A stretch of 64,000 nucleotides of DNA from Shewanella donghaensis (GTDB lineage: Bacteria > Pseudomonadota > Gammaproteobacteria > Enterobacterales > Shewanellaceae). Below are positions 1 to 8,758 of the stretch, in pieces. The first letter of the stretch is position 1. Each line of letters starts with the position of its first letter. The DNA is taken from positions 2,852,001 through 2,916,000 of the forward strand of contig NZ_CP041783.1 of NCBI RefSeq assembly GCF_007567505.1. The letters are read 5' to 3'. A program made the position numbers and the translations under genes. Under the pieces are notes generated by a model, which saw only the letters and a list, made by a program, of their open reading frames with translations, did not search any database and was not told the DNA's origin.

Positions 1-1254
1 CCTTCTCCTTATGGTTGGTTGCTCGGCTTAGATTGGCACGATGATAATAAACAATTAGCCTTTAGAATTGATTTTGATGGTCATCCAGGAAAATTATTCG
101 TCGCTAATACCAGTAGCAACAAGATCACCGAGATAACGAGACCTGATAGTGTCACACTTAATGGTGCTGATATTAAATGGCGCCCTAAGAGTGATGAAAT
201 TTGTTATCGCGCCGCCGATTTCGCAAGAGTAAAACTGTACTGCACTGAGTTTGAGAAAGGCGAACAAGCGGATACTCGCAGCGTGATCAATGCCGACTTA
301 GTAATGGGAAGCTATGACTTCACCCCATCAGGTAAGCAGTTAGTACTTAGTCATAATGGCCTTACTCATTTCAGTGACATGTTTATTGCTGATGCCGATA
401 ATCGCCGTGCAAAAATCAAACGCATTACCGATATCAATGCACAAGTTAAGCAATGGCAACTGCCACAAATATCTATCGTAAAATGGAAAGCACCTGACGG
501 CAGTGATGTTGAAGGTATTTTAGAACTGCCCCATGGCTATGATAAAAACCAAGGACGCTTGCCATTAGTGGTGCAAATCCACGGTGGACCTACAGCAGCA
601 ACACCCTACGCTCTGCAACATAGATCTTATGGACGCGGGACATTCTCAGCTGACGGCTGGGCTATTCTGTCGCCTAATTACCGTGGGTCGACTGGCTATG
701 GCGACAAATTCCTCACTGATTTAGTCGGCCGAGAGCATGATATTGAAGTCAAAGATATTCTTGCTGGTGTTGATCACTTAATTGCTGAAGGCATAGTAGA
801 CGAAGACAAAATGGCGGTGATGGGTTGGAGTAATGGCGGTTACTTAACCAATGCGCTCATTAGCACCACCACTCGTTTTAAAGCGGCCAGCTCTGGAGCT
901 GGAGTATTTGATCAACGCTTACAGTGGATGCTAGAAGACACGCCAGGTCATGTGGTTAACTTCATGGAAGGTTTGCCGTGGGATAAACCAGAAGCGTATA
1001 CCCACGGTTCATCACTCTCTACGGCTGATAAGATCAAAACTCCGACACTGATCCATATTGGTGAGAATGATCAACGCGTTCCCGTTGGCCATGCCCAAGG
1101 TCTATACCGTGCACTTAAACACTACCTTGATGTACCGGTAGAGTTAGTAATTTATCCAGGCGAAGGCCACGGCCTGAGTCATTATCAGCATCGAAAAGCC
1201 AAAATGGAGTGGGATAAAAAGTGGTTTGATTACTATGTGTTGGGTATTGAGTAA
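1..1254 (+). CDS. S9 family peptidase (prolyl oligopeptidase type), 3' part
   Basis: The frame is already open at base 1 (reading PSPYGWLLGLDW), so the true start lies before the window; a TTG at 19 is only an internal codon. The N-terminal half has WD40/TolB-like propeller repeats. The C-terminal half is an alpha/beta hydrolase with the S9 triad in order: Ser in GWSNGGY (codon 829-831), Asp in GENDQRVP (codon 1069-1071) and His in GEGHGLS (codon 1168-1170). The oxyanion-side HGGP motif is near 580-592. Members of this family cleave short peptides after Pro or other residues, often in the periplasm of marine bacteria. The signal peptide would be outside the window, so location cannot be judged. 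The gene is followed by its own terminator. Family assignment is secure; substrate is unknown. Confidence 0.93.
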   Translation, partial: PSPYGWLLGLDWHDDNKQLAFRIDFDGHPGKLFVANTSSNKITEITRPDSVTLNGADIKWRPKSDEICYRAADFARVKLYCTEFEKGEQADTRSVINADLVMGSYDFTPSGKQLVLSHNGLTHFSDMFIADADNRRAKIKRITDINAQVKQWQLPQISIVKWKAPDGSDVEGILELPHGYDKNQGRLPLVVQIHGGPTAATPYALQHRSYGRGTFSADGWAILSPNYRGSTGYGDKFLTDLVGREHDIEVKDILAGVDHLIAEGIVDEDKMAVMGWSNGGYLTNALISTTTRFKAASSGAGVFDQRLQWMLEDTPGHVVNFMEGLPWDKPEAYTHGSSLSTADKIKTPTLIHIGENDQRVPVGHAQGLYRALKHYLDVPVELVIYPGEGHGLSHYQHRKAKMEWDKKWFDYYVLGIE

Positions 1255-1308
1255 TACTGGCCAGAGACAAAGGTAATACGCCAGCCAATTGAACTATTTG
1301 TCATTTCT

Positions 1309-1338
1309 AACGCTTAATATCAGCATTAAGCGTTTTAT
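1309..1338 (+). terminator. Terminator after the S9 peptidase
   Basis: AACGCTTAAT (1309-1318) and ATTAAGCGTT (1325-1334) form a perfect 10 bp stem with a 6-nt loop, followed by TTATT. It lies 55 bases after the S9 peptidase stop. Confidence 0.7.
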
Positions 1339-1422
1339 TACCGCTTTGTTGAGTTTGTATTTGGTATGCTAACGTTCGCATATCCTTAAATCGTATAATT
1401 AATGCCATACATAGGAGTTTTT

Positions 1423-1995
1423 ATGAAACATTTATTATCACTGGTTTCCATGACGCTAGTGCTGCTTGGGCTAACATTTTCAACGACTGCACATGCAGAT
1501 AAATATACCGATGCCATTAGCGACTTTAAAAAAGCGCCTGAAGTACAAAACTTTTTTAGTAGCGCCTACGGCTATGCCATTTACCCGACAGTAGGTAAAG
1601 GCGGTATTGGTATTGGTGCAGCATATGGCCCAGGACGAGTTTATAAAGGTGGCGTCCATACCGGAGATTCTAGCCTGTCACAGCTTTCAATTGGTTTTCA
1701 ATTAGGTGGCCAAGCTTATAGCGAAATTATTTTCTTTAAAAATGCTGCAGCTTATAACGACTTTACCAGTGGCACCTTTGAATTTAGTGCTCAAGCATCT
1801 GCCGTTGCCATTACTGTCGGCGCTAATGCACAAGTGGGCTCTACCGGTAATTCAGCCGGAGCAGGCAACGCGGGCAATCGCACTGCGGCAAGTGCGTCTT
1901 ATATGAATGGTATGGCGATTTTCACTGCTGCAAAGGGTGGCTTAATGTATGAAGCTGCTATTGCAGGTCAAGCATTCAGTTTTGATCCCAAATAA
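1423..1995 (+). CDS. SYLF-domain (Ysc84-like) lipid-binding protein, secreted
   Basis: A 190-residue protein starting at the ATG at 1423, chosen because TAGGAG (1412-1417) sits just before it and because it begins directly with a signal peptide (MKHLLSLVSM... ending TTAHA). An ATA-led extension from 1402 would add seven unlikely residues. The mature part is rich in Gly and Ala and has the SYLF/Ysc84 pattern, including YGYAIYPTVGKGGIGIG near the N-terminus and a second glycine-rich stretch near residues 65-75. The family binds phospholipids in eukaryotes; bacterial members are exported proteins of unclear role. The gene stands alone between two terminators. Confidence 0.82.
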   Translation: MKHLLSLVSMTLVLLGLTFSTTAHADKYTDAISDFKKAPEVQNFFSSAYGYAIYPTVGKGGIGIGAAYGPGRVYKGGVHTGDSSLSQLSIGFQLGGQAYSEIIFFKNAAAYNDFTSGTFEFSAQASAVAITVGANAQVGSTGNSAGAGNAGNRTAASASYMNGMAIFTAAKGGLMYEAAIAGQAFSFDPK

Positions 1996-2011
1996 TCTTG
2001 ATTGAACACAT

Positions 2012-2040
2012 AAAAAAGGCTGCCTAAGCAGCCTTTTTTA
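2012..2040. terminator. Bidirectional terminator between convergent genes
   Basis: AAAAAAGGCTGC, loop CTAA, GCAGCCTTTTTT. The perfect stem has an A-run on the left and a T-run on the right, so it can serve both the SYLF gene (+) and the secreted protein gene (-). Confidence 0.9.
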
Positions 2041-2051
2041 TAACTATGAGA

Positions 2052-2663
2052 TTATTCATGTCCCCACGGCGCAGGCGGCAAAGCAACGGGTTTAGTTAAA
2101 TCAAAATCTACTCGAAAATCACGATTTTCACGCGTTAAACGATAAGTGAACACACTTGGCTCAATATACATGTGCCACACGTTCGTCACTGACGCCGTTA
2201 AGCCATTTTCATTAAAGTTAGCAATAGATTCAGCATCGACAGGAAATGATTGCTCAGTTGCAGTACCCATACCGGCAGTATCACCACCATACATAGTGAC
2301 TTTATCTTCACTACCATCTTCATGACGATGATCATGCTTTAACCGCAAGCCTGAAGTCGTTTTGGTAATAACCCAAGTACGGGAGTGATCATCACCCACA
2401 TGAAAAGGAATTTTAATCTCTGTATCACTGCATTCACGGACATGCATGATTAACGCTTTATTGCTAAAAGCTGAGTCTGCATCATTACCCGTGGTAACTT
2501 CACCCGCATAAGCTTTTCCACAGTGCACGGCAAGCGCATCAAAATAACTGTCTTGTACATTTATTTGCGTATTAATTTGCTCTTCATGATCATGATTACC
2601 ATGTGCCATTACAGTCGCAGGTATTAAACAAGTCATCGCTGCTGTGACCAATATCTTTTTCAT
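2052..2663 (-). CDS. Secreted protein of unknown function, His-rich N-terminus
   Basis: This 203-residue protein begins with a clear signal peptide (MKKILVTAAMTCLIPATVMA), then a His-rich segment HGNHDHEE. AAGGAATAATAATA precedes the ATG. Two Cys residues of the mature protein (in HCGKAY and RECSDT) could form a disulfide. I do not recognise a named family. The C-terminal half looks beta-rich. His clusters at the N-terminus and mid-protein (KHDHRHEDG) suggest possible metal binding, but that is inference. It is separated from ygiQ upstream by a terminator, so it is a single-gene unit. Confidence 0.7.
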   Translation of the reverse strand: MKKILVTAAMTCLIPATVMAHGNHDHEEQINTQINVQDSYFDALAVHCGKAYAGEVTTGNDADSAFSNKALIMHVRECSDTEIKIPFHVGDDHSRTWVITKTTSGLRLKHDHRHEDGSEDKVTMYGGDTAGMGTATEQSFPVDAESIANFNENGLTASVTNVWHMYIEPSVFTYRLTRENRDFRVDFDLTKPVALPPAPWGHE

Positions 2664-2781
2664 TATTATTATTCCTTTTGGCTTTATCGTATTTGCAGGT
2701 ATTACCCTAGCTAACTTTGATTTTATATCAATTAATCGAGTTTCAGACTAACAGCGCAGGTTTAATTTAACCTGAAACAAA

Positions 2782-2803
2782 AAAACCGCCTAATGGCGGT
2801 TTT
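2782..2803 (-). terminator. Terminator of the YgiQ gene
   Basis: AAAACCGCC, loop TAAT, GGCGGTTTT. On the minus strand the stem is followed by a run of seven T, 30 bases after the YgiQ stop codon. Confidence 0.85.
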
Positions 2804-2834
2804 CTATTTAACAATGTCAAACTAGCTCAGCGGC

Positions 2835-5195
2835 TTATCTAGTACCTTTACTATTTGACGATTTATTCTGCGAATTAGGCTTGTTACCAAAGGTTTGTTT
2901 CTTTTGAGACCAACCTATTTTAGCTTTGCCTTTGTTTGCATTACTATTGTTACTATTAGCGCTATTCGCGTTAGCAGGCTTTTTCCCTGAAGATGACTTA
3001 CCACCTTCTTGTTTTTCTGCCGCCGCTTTTGCTTTGTTGGCAGCCGTTGGCTTTTTGCCACTTTCTCTATCAGCAAACTGATTACCAGAAAAACGCGTAA
3101 AGGCAGGCTTACTACCATCGCTCTTACCACCACGGTTTTTAGCCCCACGCTCATTACGTGATTCTGGCGGCACAATATGCTGCACTCCATTACCAATTAA
3201 ATGCTCTTTACCCATGGCAACTAAGGCTTCACGAATAAGTGGCCAGCCTGCAGGATCATGATAACGCAGCAGCGCTTTATGTAAGCGGCGCTGACGACCT
3301 TTTTTCGGTACAGTCACTTGTTCACTGGTGTGCTTCACATTTTTTAATGAGTTCAGCTCAGTGTGGTAAATGGTGGTGGCGTTGGCCATAGGTGAAGGAT
3401 AAAAGTTTTGCACTTGATCAAGCTTAAACTTTTCTGATTTAAGCCATAAGCCTAAATTCAGCATATCTTCATCCGTCGTCCCTGGGTGAGCAGAGATAAA
3501 GTAAGGAATAAGATATTGTTTCTTACCCGCTTCTTTAGAGTAATGATCAAATAATTCTTTAAACTTATGATAGCTGCCCATACCCGGCTTCATCATTTTA
3601 CTCAGTGGACCATCTTCTGTATGTTCTGGGGCAATTTTTAAATAGCCGCCCACATGATGCGTGGCGAGCTCTTTAACATAACGAGGATCTTCTGTGGCTA
3701 AGTCATAACGCACACCTGATGCAATCAGTACCTTTTTAATACCCGGTACATCTCGTGCAGCACGATATAAATCAATAGTATGTTTATGATCTGTACCTAA
3801 ATGGCCACAGATTGATGGGTAGACACAAGATAAACGGCGACAGGTGGTTTCTGCTTTGACACTGGTACAACCCAGACGATACATATTCGCTGTTGGGCCA
3901 CCTAAGTCAGAAATTACCCCAGTAAACCCCGGTACTTTATCTTGAATATCTTTAATTTCTTTGATGATAGATTCTTGCGAACGACTCTGAATAATTCGTC
4001 CTTCATGTTCGGTAATCGAACAGAATGAACAACCACCAAAACAACCCCGCATGATGTTAATCGAGGTCTTAATCATGTCGTAAGCTGGGATTACCGCTTT
4101 ACCATAACTTGGGTGCGGTACTCGCTGATACGGCAAATCAAACACCCCATCCATTTCATCAGTATTTAATGGCCACGCAGGTGGATTAACCCAAATTGAA
4201 CGGTCACCATGAGATTGAAATAATGCGCGAGCACAACCCGGATTTTGCTCTTGATGCAAAATACGTGAGGCATGGGCATATAAAAATTTATCTGCGGCGA
4301 CTTTTTCGTAAGAAGGCAGTAACACATAGGTTTTTTCCCATGGTTTAGGCCTTGCAGGCTGCACACTGATGGCTTTAGGGGCATCATTATCAAAAATTTT
4401 CTTATCGGTTGGACCCGATAGTTTTTCACAACCCACATCATCAGCGCCATATGGGTTAGGAATAGGATCAATTTTGTGTAATTGATCTAGCTTGCGCGAA
4501 TCCATGCCTTTCCATTCAGGCAACGGCTCACGTCTAATAACTGCAGTACCACGGATATCGTGCATGTCGGCCATTTTCTCACCAGCAGCAAAACGATGCG
4601 CAACTTCGACTAATGGACGTTCAGCATTACCATAAATTAAGATATCGGCTTTAGCATCAAAAATAACACTACGGCGCACTTTGTCTGACCAATAATCGTA
4701 ATGGGCGATGCGGCGTAAACTCGCCTCAATACCACCAATCACCACGGGCACTTCTTTAAAGGCTTCTTTACAACGCTGAGTATAAACGGTTACTGCACGA
4801 TCTGGGCGCTTGCCGCCTTCATCATTTGGCGTGTAAGCATCATCACTTCGAATGCGACGATCTGCAGTGTAACGGTTGATCATTGAGTCCATGTTTCCGG
4901 CTGTAATACCAAAAAACAGATTAGGACGACCCAATTTCATAAAGTCATTTTTGTTAGACCAATCTGGCTGACAAATAATACCAACACGAAAGCCCTGTGC
5001 TTCAAGCATACGGCCGATAACCGCCATGCCAAAACTGGGGTGATCAACATAAGCATCGCCGCTGACAATAATAATATCGCAGCTATCCCAACCAAGTTGA
5101 TCCATCTCTTTGCGAGACATAGGAAGAAATGGCGCTGTGCCGTAGCATTCAGCCCAATATCTTGGATAATTAAATAAAGTGGATTCAACTTGCAT
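2835..5195 (-). CDS. ygiQ: YgiQ-family radical SAM protein
   Basis: A 786-residue protein. The N-terminal region (about 1-330) matches the YgiQ-specific domain, with [18 protein letters not shown] at about 38-55. The radical SAM cluster motif is CFGGCSFC (Cx3Cx2C) around residues 383-391, followed by EGR. The last 130 or so residues are a low-complexity tail rich in Lys, Asn, Ser and Gly, likely disordered and possibly RNA-binding. The family is widespread in proteobacteria; its reaction is unknown to me. The gene is monocistronic with its own terminator. The start is the first ATG, with only a weak ribosome site (TAGGC). Confidence in family is high, in function low. Confidence 0.93.
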   Translation of the reverse strand: MQVESTLFNYPRYWAECYGTAPFLPMSRKEMDQLGWDSCDIIIVSGDAYVDHPSFGMAVIGRMLEAQGFRVGIICQPDWSNKNDFMKLGRPNLFFGITAGNMDSMINRYTADRRIRSDDAYTPNDEGGKRPDRAVTVYTQRCKEAFKEVPVVIGGIEASLRRIAHYDYWSDKVRRSVIFDAKADILIYGNAERPLVEVAHRFAAGEKMADMHDIRGTAVIRREPLPEWKGMDSRKLDQLHKIDPIPNPYGADDVGCEKLSGPTDKKIFDNDAPKAISVQPARPKPWEKTYVLLPSYEKVAADKFLYAHASRILHQEQNPGCARALFQSHGDRSIWVNPPAWPLNTDEMDGVFDLPYQRVPHPSYGKAVIPAYDMIKTSINIMRGCFGGCSFCSITEHEGRIIQSRSQESIIKEIKDIQDKVPGFTGVISDLGGPTANMYRLGCTSVKAETTCRRLSCVYPSICGHLGTDHKHTIDLYRAARDVPGIKKVLIASGVRYDLATEDPRYVKELATHHVGGYLKIAPEHTEDGPLSKMMKPGMGSYHKFKELFDHYSKEAGKKQYLIPYFISAHPGTTDEDMLNLGLWLKSEKFKLDQVQNFYPSPMANATTIYHTELNSLKNVKHTSEQVTVPKKGRQRRLHKALLRYHDPAGWPLIREALVAMGKEHLIGNGVQHIVPPESRNERGAKNRGGKSDGSKPAFTRFSGNQFADRESGKKPTAANKAKAAAEKQEGGKSSSGKKPANANSANSNNSNANKGKAKIGWSQKKQTFGNKPNSQNKSSNSKGTR

Positions 5196-5418
5196 GGAAT
5201 TTGCCTACATTAAAAACGTAAAATCTGCTGAGTTGGAGCTAATAAGTTTAGTTCAACTCAGCTAACTTTTTTCAGGAGGCGGAGTATAGCAGTTACGCCA
5301 CATCATGTGTGACTAAAAAAACAGCAATTATCGAAATTTTAAACTAAAAGTTAATTTATTTGTTAACTAAAATAACCTGATAAAAAACATGGCTTTAGTG
5401 ACGTTCGACTTTAAAAAA

Positions 5419-5814
5419 TTACAGACCTAGAAAAAAGCCAATATTTACAATCGTTAAGCCGAGTAAAACAAGCCAAGTCAGTAAAACACCCCACTTACGA
5501 CCGAAGTGCAGTCCACCCTTACCTTTGGATAAACCAATAGCATGTAATAAGCGCGCCACAATCCAAATAGTACCGAAACAATGTAACAAGGCTGCTGATA
5601 GACCGTTATTTTCAGCTAAGATGAATAAGATAAGCACCATTGGAGCATTTTCAAGCAGATTTTCATGTACTCGCTGCGCCAACGCCAACTCACTATTACC
5701 GCCATCACCAATACCGATTTTATTGATTCGACGCTGTTTGATGACTCGAATGCTTAGCCCAAGCACTAAAAGTGCTGTAATGCTGGCGTAAAATCCTGAA
5801 ATCATTAATGACAT
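5419..5814 (-). CDS. MAPEG family membrane protein
   Basis: A 131-residue protein with four hydrophobic segments (roughly 5-23, 55-72, 76-92 and 107-128). The polar stretch between the first and second holds the MAPEG-like pattern ALAQRVHENLLENAPMVLIL. AAGGAATATAAA precedes the ATG. MAPEG proteins are small integral membrane proteins; eukaryotic members handle glutathione and eicosanoids, while bacterial ones are mostly uncharacterised. The gene stands alone between minus-strand ygiQ and a plus-strand exporter, with no visible operon partner. Confidence 0.85.
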   Translation of the reverse strand: MSLMISGFYASITALLVLGLSIRVIKQRRINKIGIGDGGNSELALAQRVHENLLENAPMVLILFILAENNGLSAALLHCFGTIWIVARLLHAIGLSKGKGGLHFGRKWGVLLTWLVLLGLTIVNIGFFLGL

Positions 5815-5997
5815 TTTATATTCCTTATTATTTTGAAATCTAGACTATTTAATACCGCAGTTCATTCATCATTCTATACAGATTGATACAAATTGGCATT
5901 ATCAACTTTTTAACAACAAATTGACCATTTGTAGGTATTCACAAAACCGCATTTCGGTTACTATGCGCCCAATTAAGTTCTAACACTATTTAACAGA

Positions 5998-7233
5998 GTG
6001 ACACACGCTAAAATGAACGATGACAACTTCATTGAAAAACGCAGGTTTATCATAAGATTAGGCAAAGCCTTACACAAATTTGGCACCCCTGCATATCGCC
6101 TCGAGTCACATCTACAAACGGTGTCATCATCGTTAGGGGTTGAAGGGTATTTTTTAATATCGCCCACCTCTATGACGTTCGTTTTGCAACATGATACTGA
6201 GCAAGAATACAATCATGTTGCCCGCGTTAAACCCGGTGAATTAGATCTAGGTTCACTGGCGCGTACTTTTGATTTGGTAGAAGAGCTCAGTACAGGGCAG
6301 CGTACCCTCACTGAAGCCCTCGAGCGCTTAGAAGAAATTGCTAATAAACCTAACCCGTATGGCCATAAATTAACCTTACTCTCTTTCGGTATGAGTGCTG
6401 GCGCATTTGCCATGCTAATGGACACCAGTTGGAATGATGTTTTTTGGTCTGCCATGTTGGGGTTATTAGTTTATGGTTTGGTGTTCTGGGCAGAAAAATC
6501 TAAACGTGTTGCTGAAATGCTTGAACCCCTTGCTGCGGTCGTTTGCGCCATTCTCGCATGCGGAATAGCGAAATTAGATCCCAGTATTAACCTGCCAGTC
6601 GTCATCCTATCCGGCATTATTATCTTTATTCCTGGCTTAGCATTAACCTTAGGGCTCGCCGAACTCGCAGCTCGCGATTTAATCTCTGGCACCGCAAGGA
6701 TCATGGATGCCATCATGCAACTGTTTAAGTTGTATTTTGGCGTAGTTTTGGGCATGACGCTTGGTAAGGTGATGTTTGGTGAGTCTGTCTATATTGAACC
6801 AGAAGCACTACCGCAATATGCCTCTTGGGCTGCTGTACCACTATTATCAATGAACCTCGTGATTATCTTTAAGGCGCGACTCAAGGATTCACCTTGGGGC
6901 ATTATGGCCGGCATAATAGCTTACTTTTCCGCGATGATTGGTGGACTGTATTTAGGCGAATCCATTGGTATTTTTGTCGGCGCACTGGCCGTTGGCATTT
7001 ACTCAAACTTATTTGCCCGCTGGATGAAAGCCCCTGTTTCAATCGCCTTATTGCAAGGTATTGTAATTTTGGTGCCCGGCAGTAAAACCTATATTGGGTT
7101 AAATACCATGATTTCGGGTGAAACTATGCTCAACCAGGCGCACTTAGGAACTCAAATATTCTTGATTTTCATGTCACTGATTGCGGGTATTATTTTCGCT
7201 AACGTCATCGTGCCACCAAAACGTAGCTTGTAG
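5998..7233 (+). CDS. Threonine/serine exporter family protein (ThrE type)
   Basis: A 411-residue protein. The soluble N-terminal part (about 1-125) has the ThrE/DUF1212 pattern, with LGKALHKFGTPAYRLESHL near the start. About ten membrane segments follow, in two blocks corresponding to the ThrE and ThrE_2 halves. In many bacteria these halves are two separate proteins; here they are fused, as in Corynebacterium ThrE. The family exports Thr and Ser. The start is unclear: GTG at 5998 gives the longest frame, but the ATG at 6013 (MNDDNFIEKRR) is equally plausible, and neither has a good ribosome site. Monocistronic. Confidence 0.88.
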   Translation: MTHAKMNDDNFIEKRRFIIRLGKALHKFGTPAYRLESHLQTVSSSLGVEGYFLISPTSMTFVLQHDTEQEYNHVARVKPGELDLGSLARTFDLVEELSTGQRTLTEALERLEEIANKPNPYGHKLTLLSFGMSAGAFAMLMDTSWNDVFWSAMLGLLVYGLVFWAEKSKRVAEMLEPLAAVVCAILACGIAKLDPSINLPVVILSGIIIFIPGLALTLGLAELAARDLISGTARIMDAIMQLFKLYFGVVLGMTLGKVMFGESVYIEPEALPQYASWAAVPLLSMNLVIIFKARLKDSPWGIMAGIIAYFSAMIGGLYLGESIGIFVGALAVGIYSNLFARWMKAPVSIALLQGIVILVPGSKTYIGLNTMISGETMLNQAHLGTQIFLIFMSLIAGIIFANVIVPPKRSL

Positions 7234-7636
7234 CATTACAGCCAGTTCGTTAATGGCATCTAGTGACTAACATAATGTTTTTTTATTGATGATCTTGCTC
7301 CCTAAAAAGATAAATTAGGGAGTGGGTTCATTACCTTACTTCAATAATCACTCAACTAACTTTCCCAACCCCTCTAATGCCTACCCCAATGTATGGGTTA
7401 AGCAACAAAAACATACTTTATGATATGTAAAAGTCATTATTTATTAGTTATTTAACTTTTTTATTTCCTTCTGTCTAATTTTGTAATACCTTGTGCGCCG
7501 CTAGGGAAGCATGCAGACCCGACTATGATGTTAGGCTGTATTTCGGTTAAATGGATGAAACACCCCAACTTGATTTCACCATCTCCTTTCTTGCTTGAAT
7601 TACCTAGCGACAATAAATCAAATAAAGGAATGATTG
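7234..7636. other. Gene-free interval between exporter and porin
   Basis: 403 bases with no credible coding frame. An 8 bp inverted repeat, CTCCCTAA (7298-7305) and TTAGGGAG (7315-7322), may act as a weak terminator for the exporter but lacks a following T-run. The right half must hold the porin promoter; no operator could be assigned by eye. Confidence 0.5.
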
Positions 7637-8389
7637 ATGAAAAACGTTACAGCTTTAGCACTTCTAACTAGTTTATTCGCATTACCTGCTATGGCAGCTC
7701 AAGATGCACCATTTCAACATGAAGCAGGACTAGAATACTCAGCAAACTCTGAAGAGTTCGGCGACGGTATTTGGAATGCAAACTACCGCTACTACGTGGC
7801 ACCTGTATCTCAAGATAATGGTCCTTATGCTCTGAACGGATTTTTAGCTCAAACTACAAATGTTGGTGCTAATTACTCGATGTTTGATGCTGCAGACACT
7901 GACACATTCGGTGTTGACGGAACCTATGTTTTTGACAACAAATGGTTTGTTGGTGGTGAATACCAACGTTTTGAAGTCGGTGATTTTAGTGGCAATCTTT
8001 ATAAGATTGATGCTGGTTATTACTTCAATGACAGCTCAAAAGTAGCCGCATTTTACGTTGATGGCAGCGATAATTTCGAATCTGTCTATGGTCTTGAAGT
8101 TCGCAGTTTCCTTGCGCTTGAAAGCACTTCGGGTATCGATTTAGGCGCGATGTGGACTCACACAGATGACGACGATATTTTCAACTTAAATGCTGATTGG
8201 TACGTTACTAAAGCATGGTCTGTTGGTGCTGGATATGAAGATGATGGCTTTGATGATAACTTTGCACTAAAAACAGCTTACTGGTTACGTATGTCTGATT
8301 CTTTCTCTGCAACGTTTGAACTATCAAAAGTACTTGATTCTGACGTAGATGGTTTCGACGTTGGCGTAGGTATTGTAGGTCGTTTCTAA
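7637..8389 (+). CDS. Putative outer-membrane porin (small paralogue)
   Basis: A 250-residue protein starting at the ATG at 7637 (a TTG directly before it is unlikely), with AAGGAATGATTG upstream. Signal peptide MKNVTALALLTSLFALPAMA, then FQHEAGLEYS and alternating amphipathic strands ending in a terminal Phe (VGIVGRF), the typical outer-membrane C-terminus. It is clearly related along its length to the 342-residue protein at 52524-53552: shared blocks include FxHEAxxxx, YVFDxKxFVGGxY, LxAGYYFN and NADWYxTxxWSVGxGY. It probably belongs to the putative-porin family found in Shewanella and Vibrio. Substrate unknown. Followed by a strong terminator. Confidence 0.85.
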   Translation: MKNVTALALLTSLFALPAMAAQDAPFQHEAGLEYSANSEEFGDGIWNANYRYYVAPVSQDNGPYALNGFLAQTTNVGANYSMFDAADTDTFGVDGTYVFDNKWFVGGEYQRFEVGDFSGNLYKIDAGYYFNDSSKVAAFYVDGSDNFESVYGLEVRSFLALESTSGIDLGAMWTHTDDDDIFNLNADWYVTKAWSVGAGYEDDGFDDNFALKTAYWLRMSDSFSATFELSKVLDSDVDGFDVGVGIVGRF

Positions 8390-8443
8390 AAATTGAAACA
8401 GCTTAAGTAAACTATTAGCACTGTTCATTGCTAATCCCTGTTT

Positions 8444-8474
8444 AAAAGGAGCCCTGATGAGGCTCCTTTTTTTA
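8444..8474 (+). terminator. Terminator of the small porin gene
   Basis: AAAAGGAGCC, loop CTGATGA, GGCTCCTTTT followed by further T. Strong rho-independent form 55 bases after the porin stop. Confidence 0.92.
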
Positions 8475-8588
8475 TGATCTAACATCATTCGGAAATGCAA
8501 TACCTTTTTAGTTATTCCTTTCGCAATAAACCAGCTCAATATCATAAATAAATAAGCGAAATTTTAAATACCCGCCATACTTAAATTA

Positions 8589-8623
8589 AGCATTTAAATT
8601 TCAACCATTGAAATTTAAATGCT
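8589..8623. repeat. Perfect 16 bp inverted repeat
   Basis: AGCATTTAAATTTCAA (8589-8604), loop CCA, TTGAAATTTAAATGCT (8608-8623). The stem is perfect but AT-rich and has no T-run on either side, so it is not a standard terminator. A second, shorter repeat, AATAGCT (8632-8638) and AGCTATT (8644-8650), follows directly. Confidence 0.8.
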
Positions 8624-8653
8624 ATTTACTCAATAGCTTAATTAGCTATTCCT

Positions 8654-8758
8654 TTAGTAAATAATTGAGTAGGTACCTAAAATAAAAATAACAATCAAAA
8701 CAAAAAACACACTGGTTAATGCCCATTTTTGCGCTCGGGCTATGACCTTTGCCATCAT
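8654..8758 (-). CDS. Possible 34-residue single-pass membrane protein
   Basis: The reading frame begins with two Met codons and encodes a basic head (MMAKVIARAQKWA) followed by one hydrophobic helix (SVFFVLIVIFILG) and a short tail. This is the shape of a small bacterial membrane protein, and two inverted repeats lie just after its stop. Against it: no clear ribosome site, and it overlaps the start of the plus-strand barrel gene by 17 bases, antisense. Not recognised from any family. Treat as a candidate only. Confidence 0.2.
   Translation of the reverse strand: MMAKVIARAQKWALTSVFFVLIVIFILGTYSIIY

Larger units (their letters stand above)
8390..8741. other. Gene-poor interval with hairpins before the barrel gene
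   Basis: 352 bases. Contains the porin terminator at its left end, then two further inverted repeats (8589-8623 and 8632-8650), and a possible minus-strand mini-ORF at its right end (8654-8758). No other coding sequence is visible. Confidence 0.5.

Noticed and set aside
2915..3196. Frame of 93 codons antiparallel-frame to ygiQ
   Set aside because: It is a shifted reading of the Lys/Asn-rich tail of ygiQ, with no ribosome site and no family.
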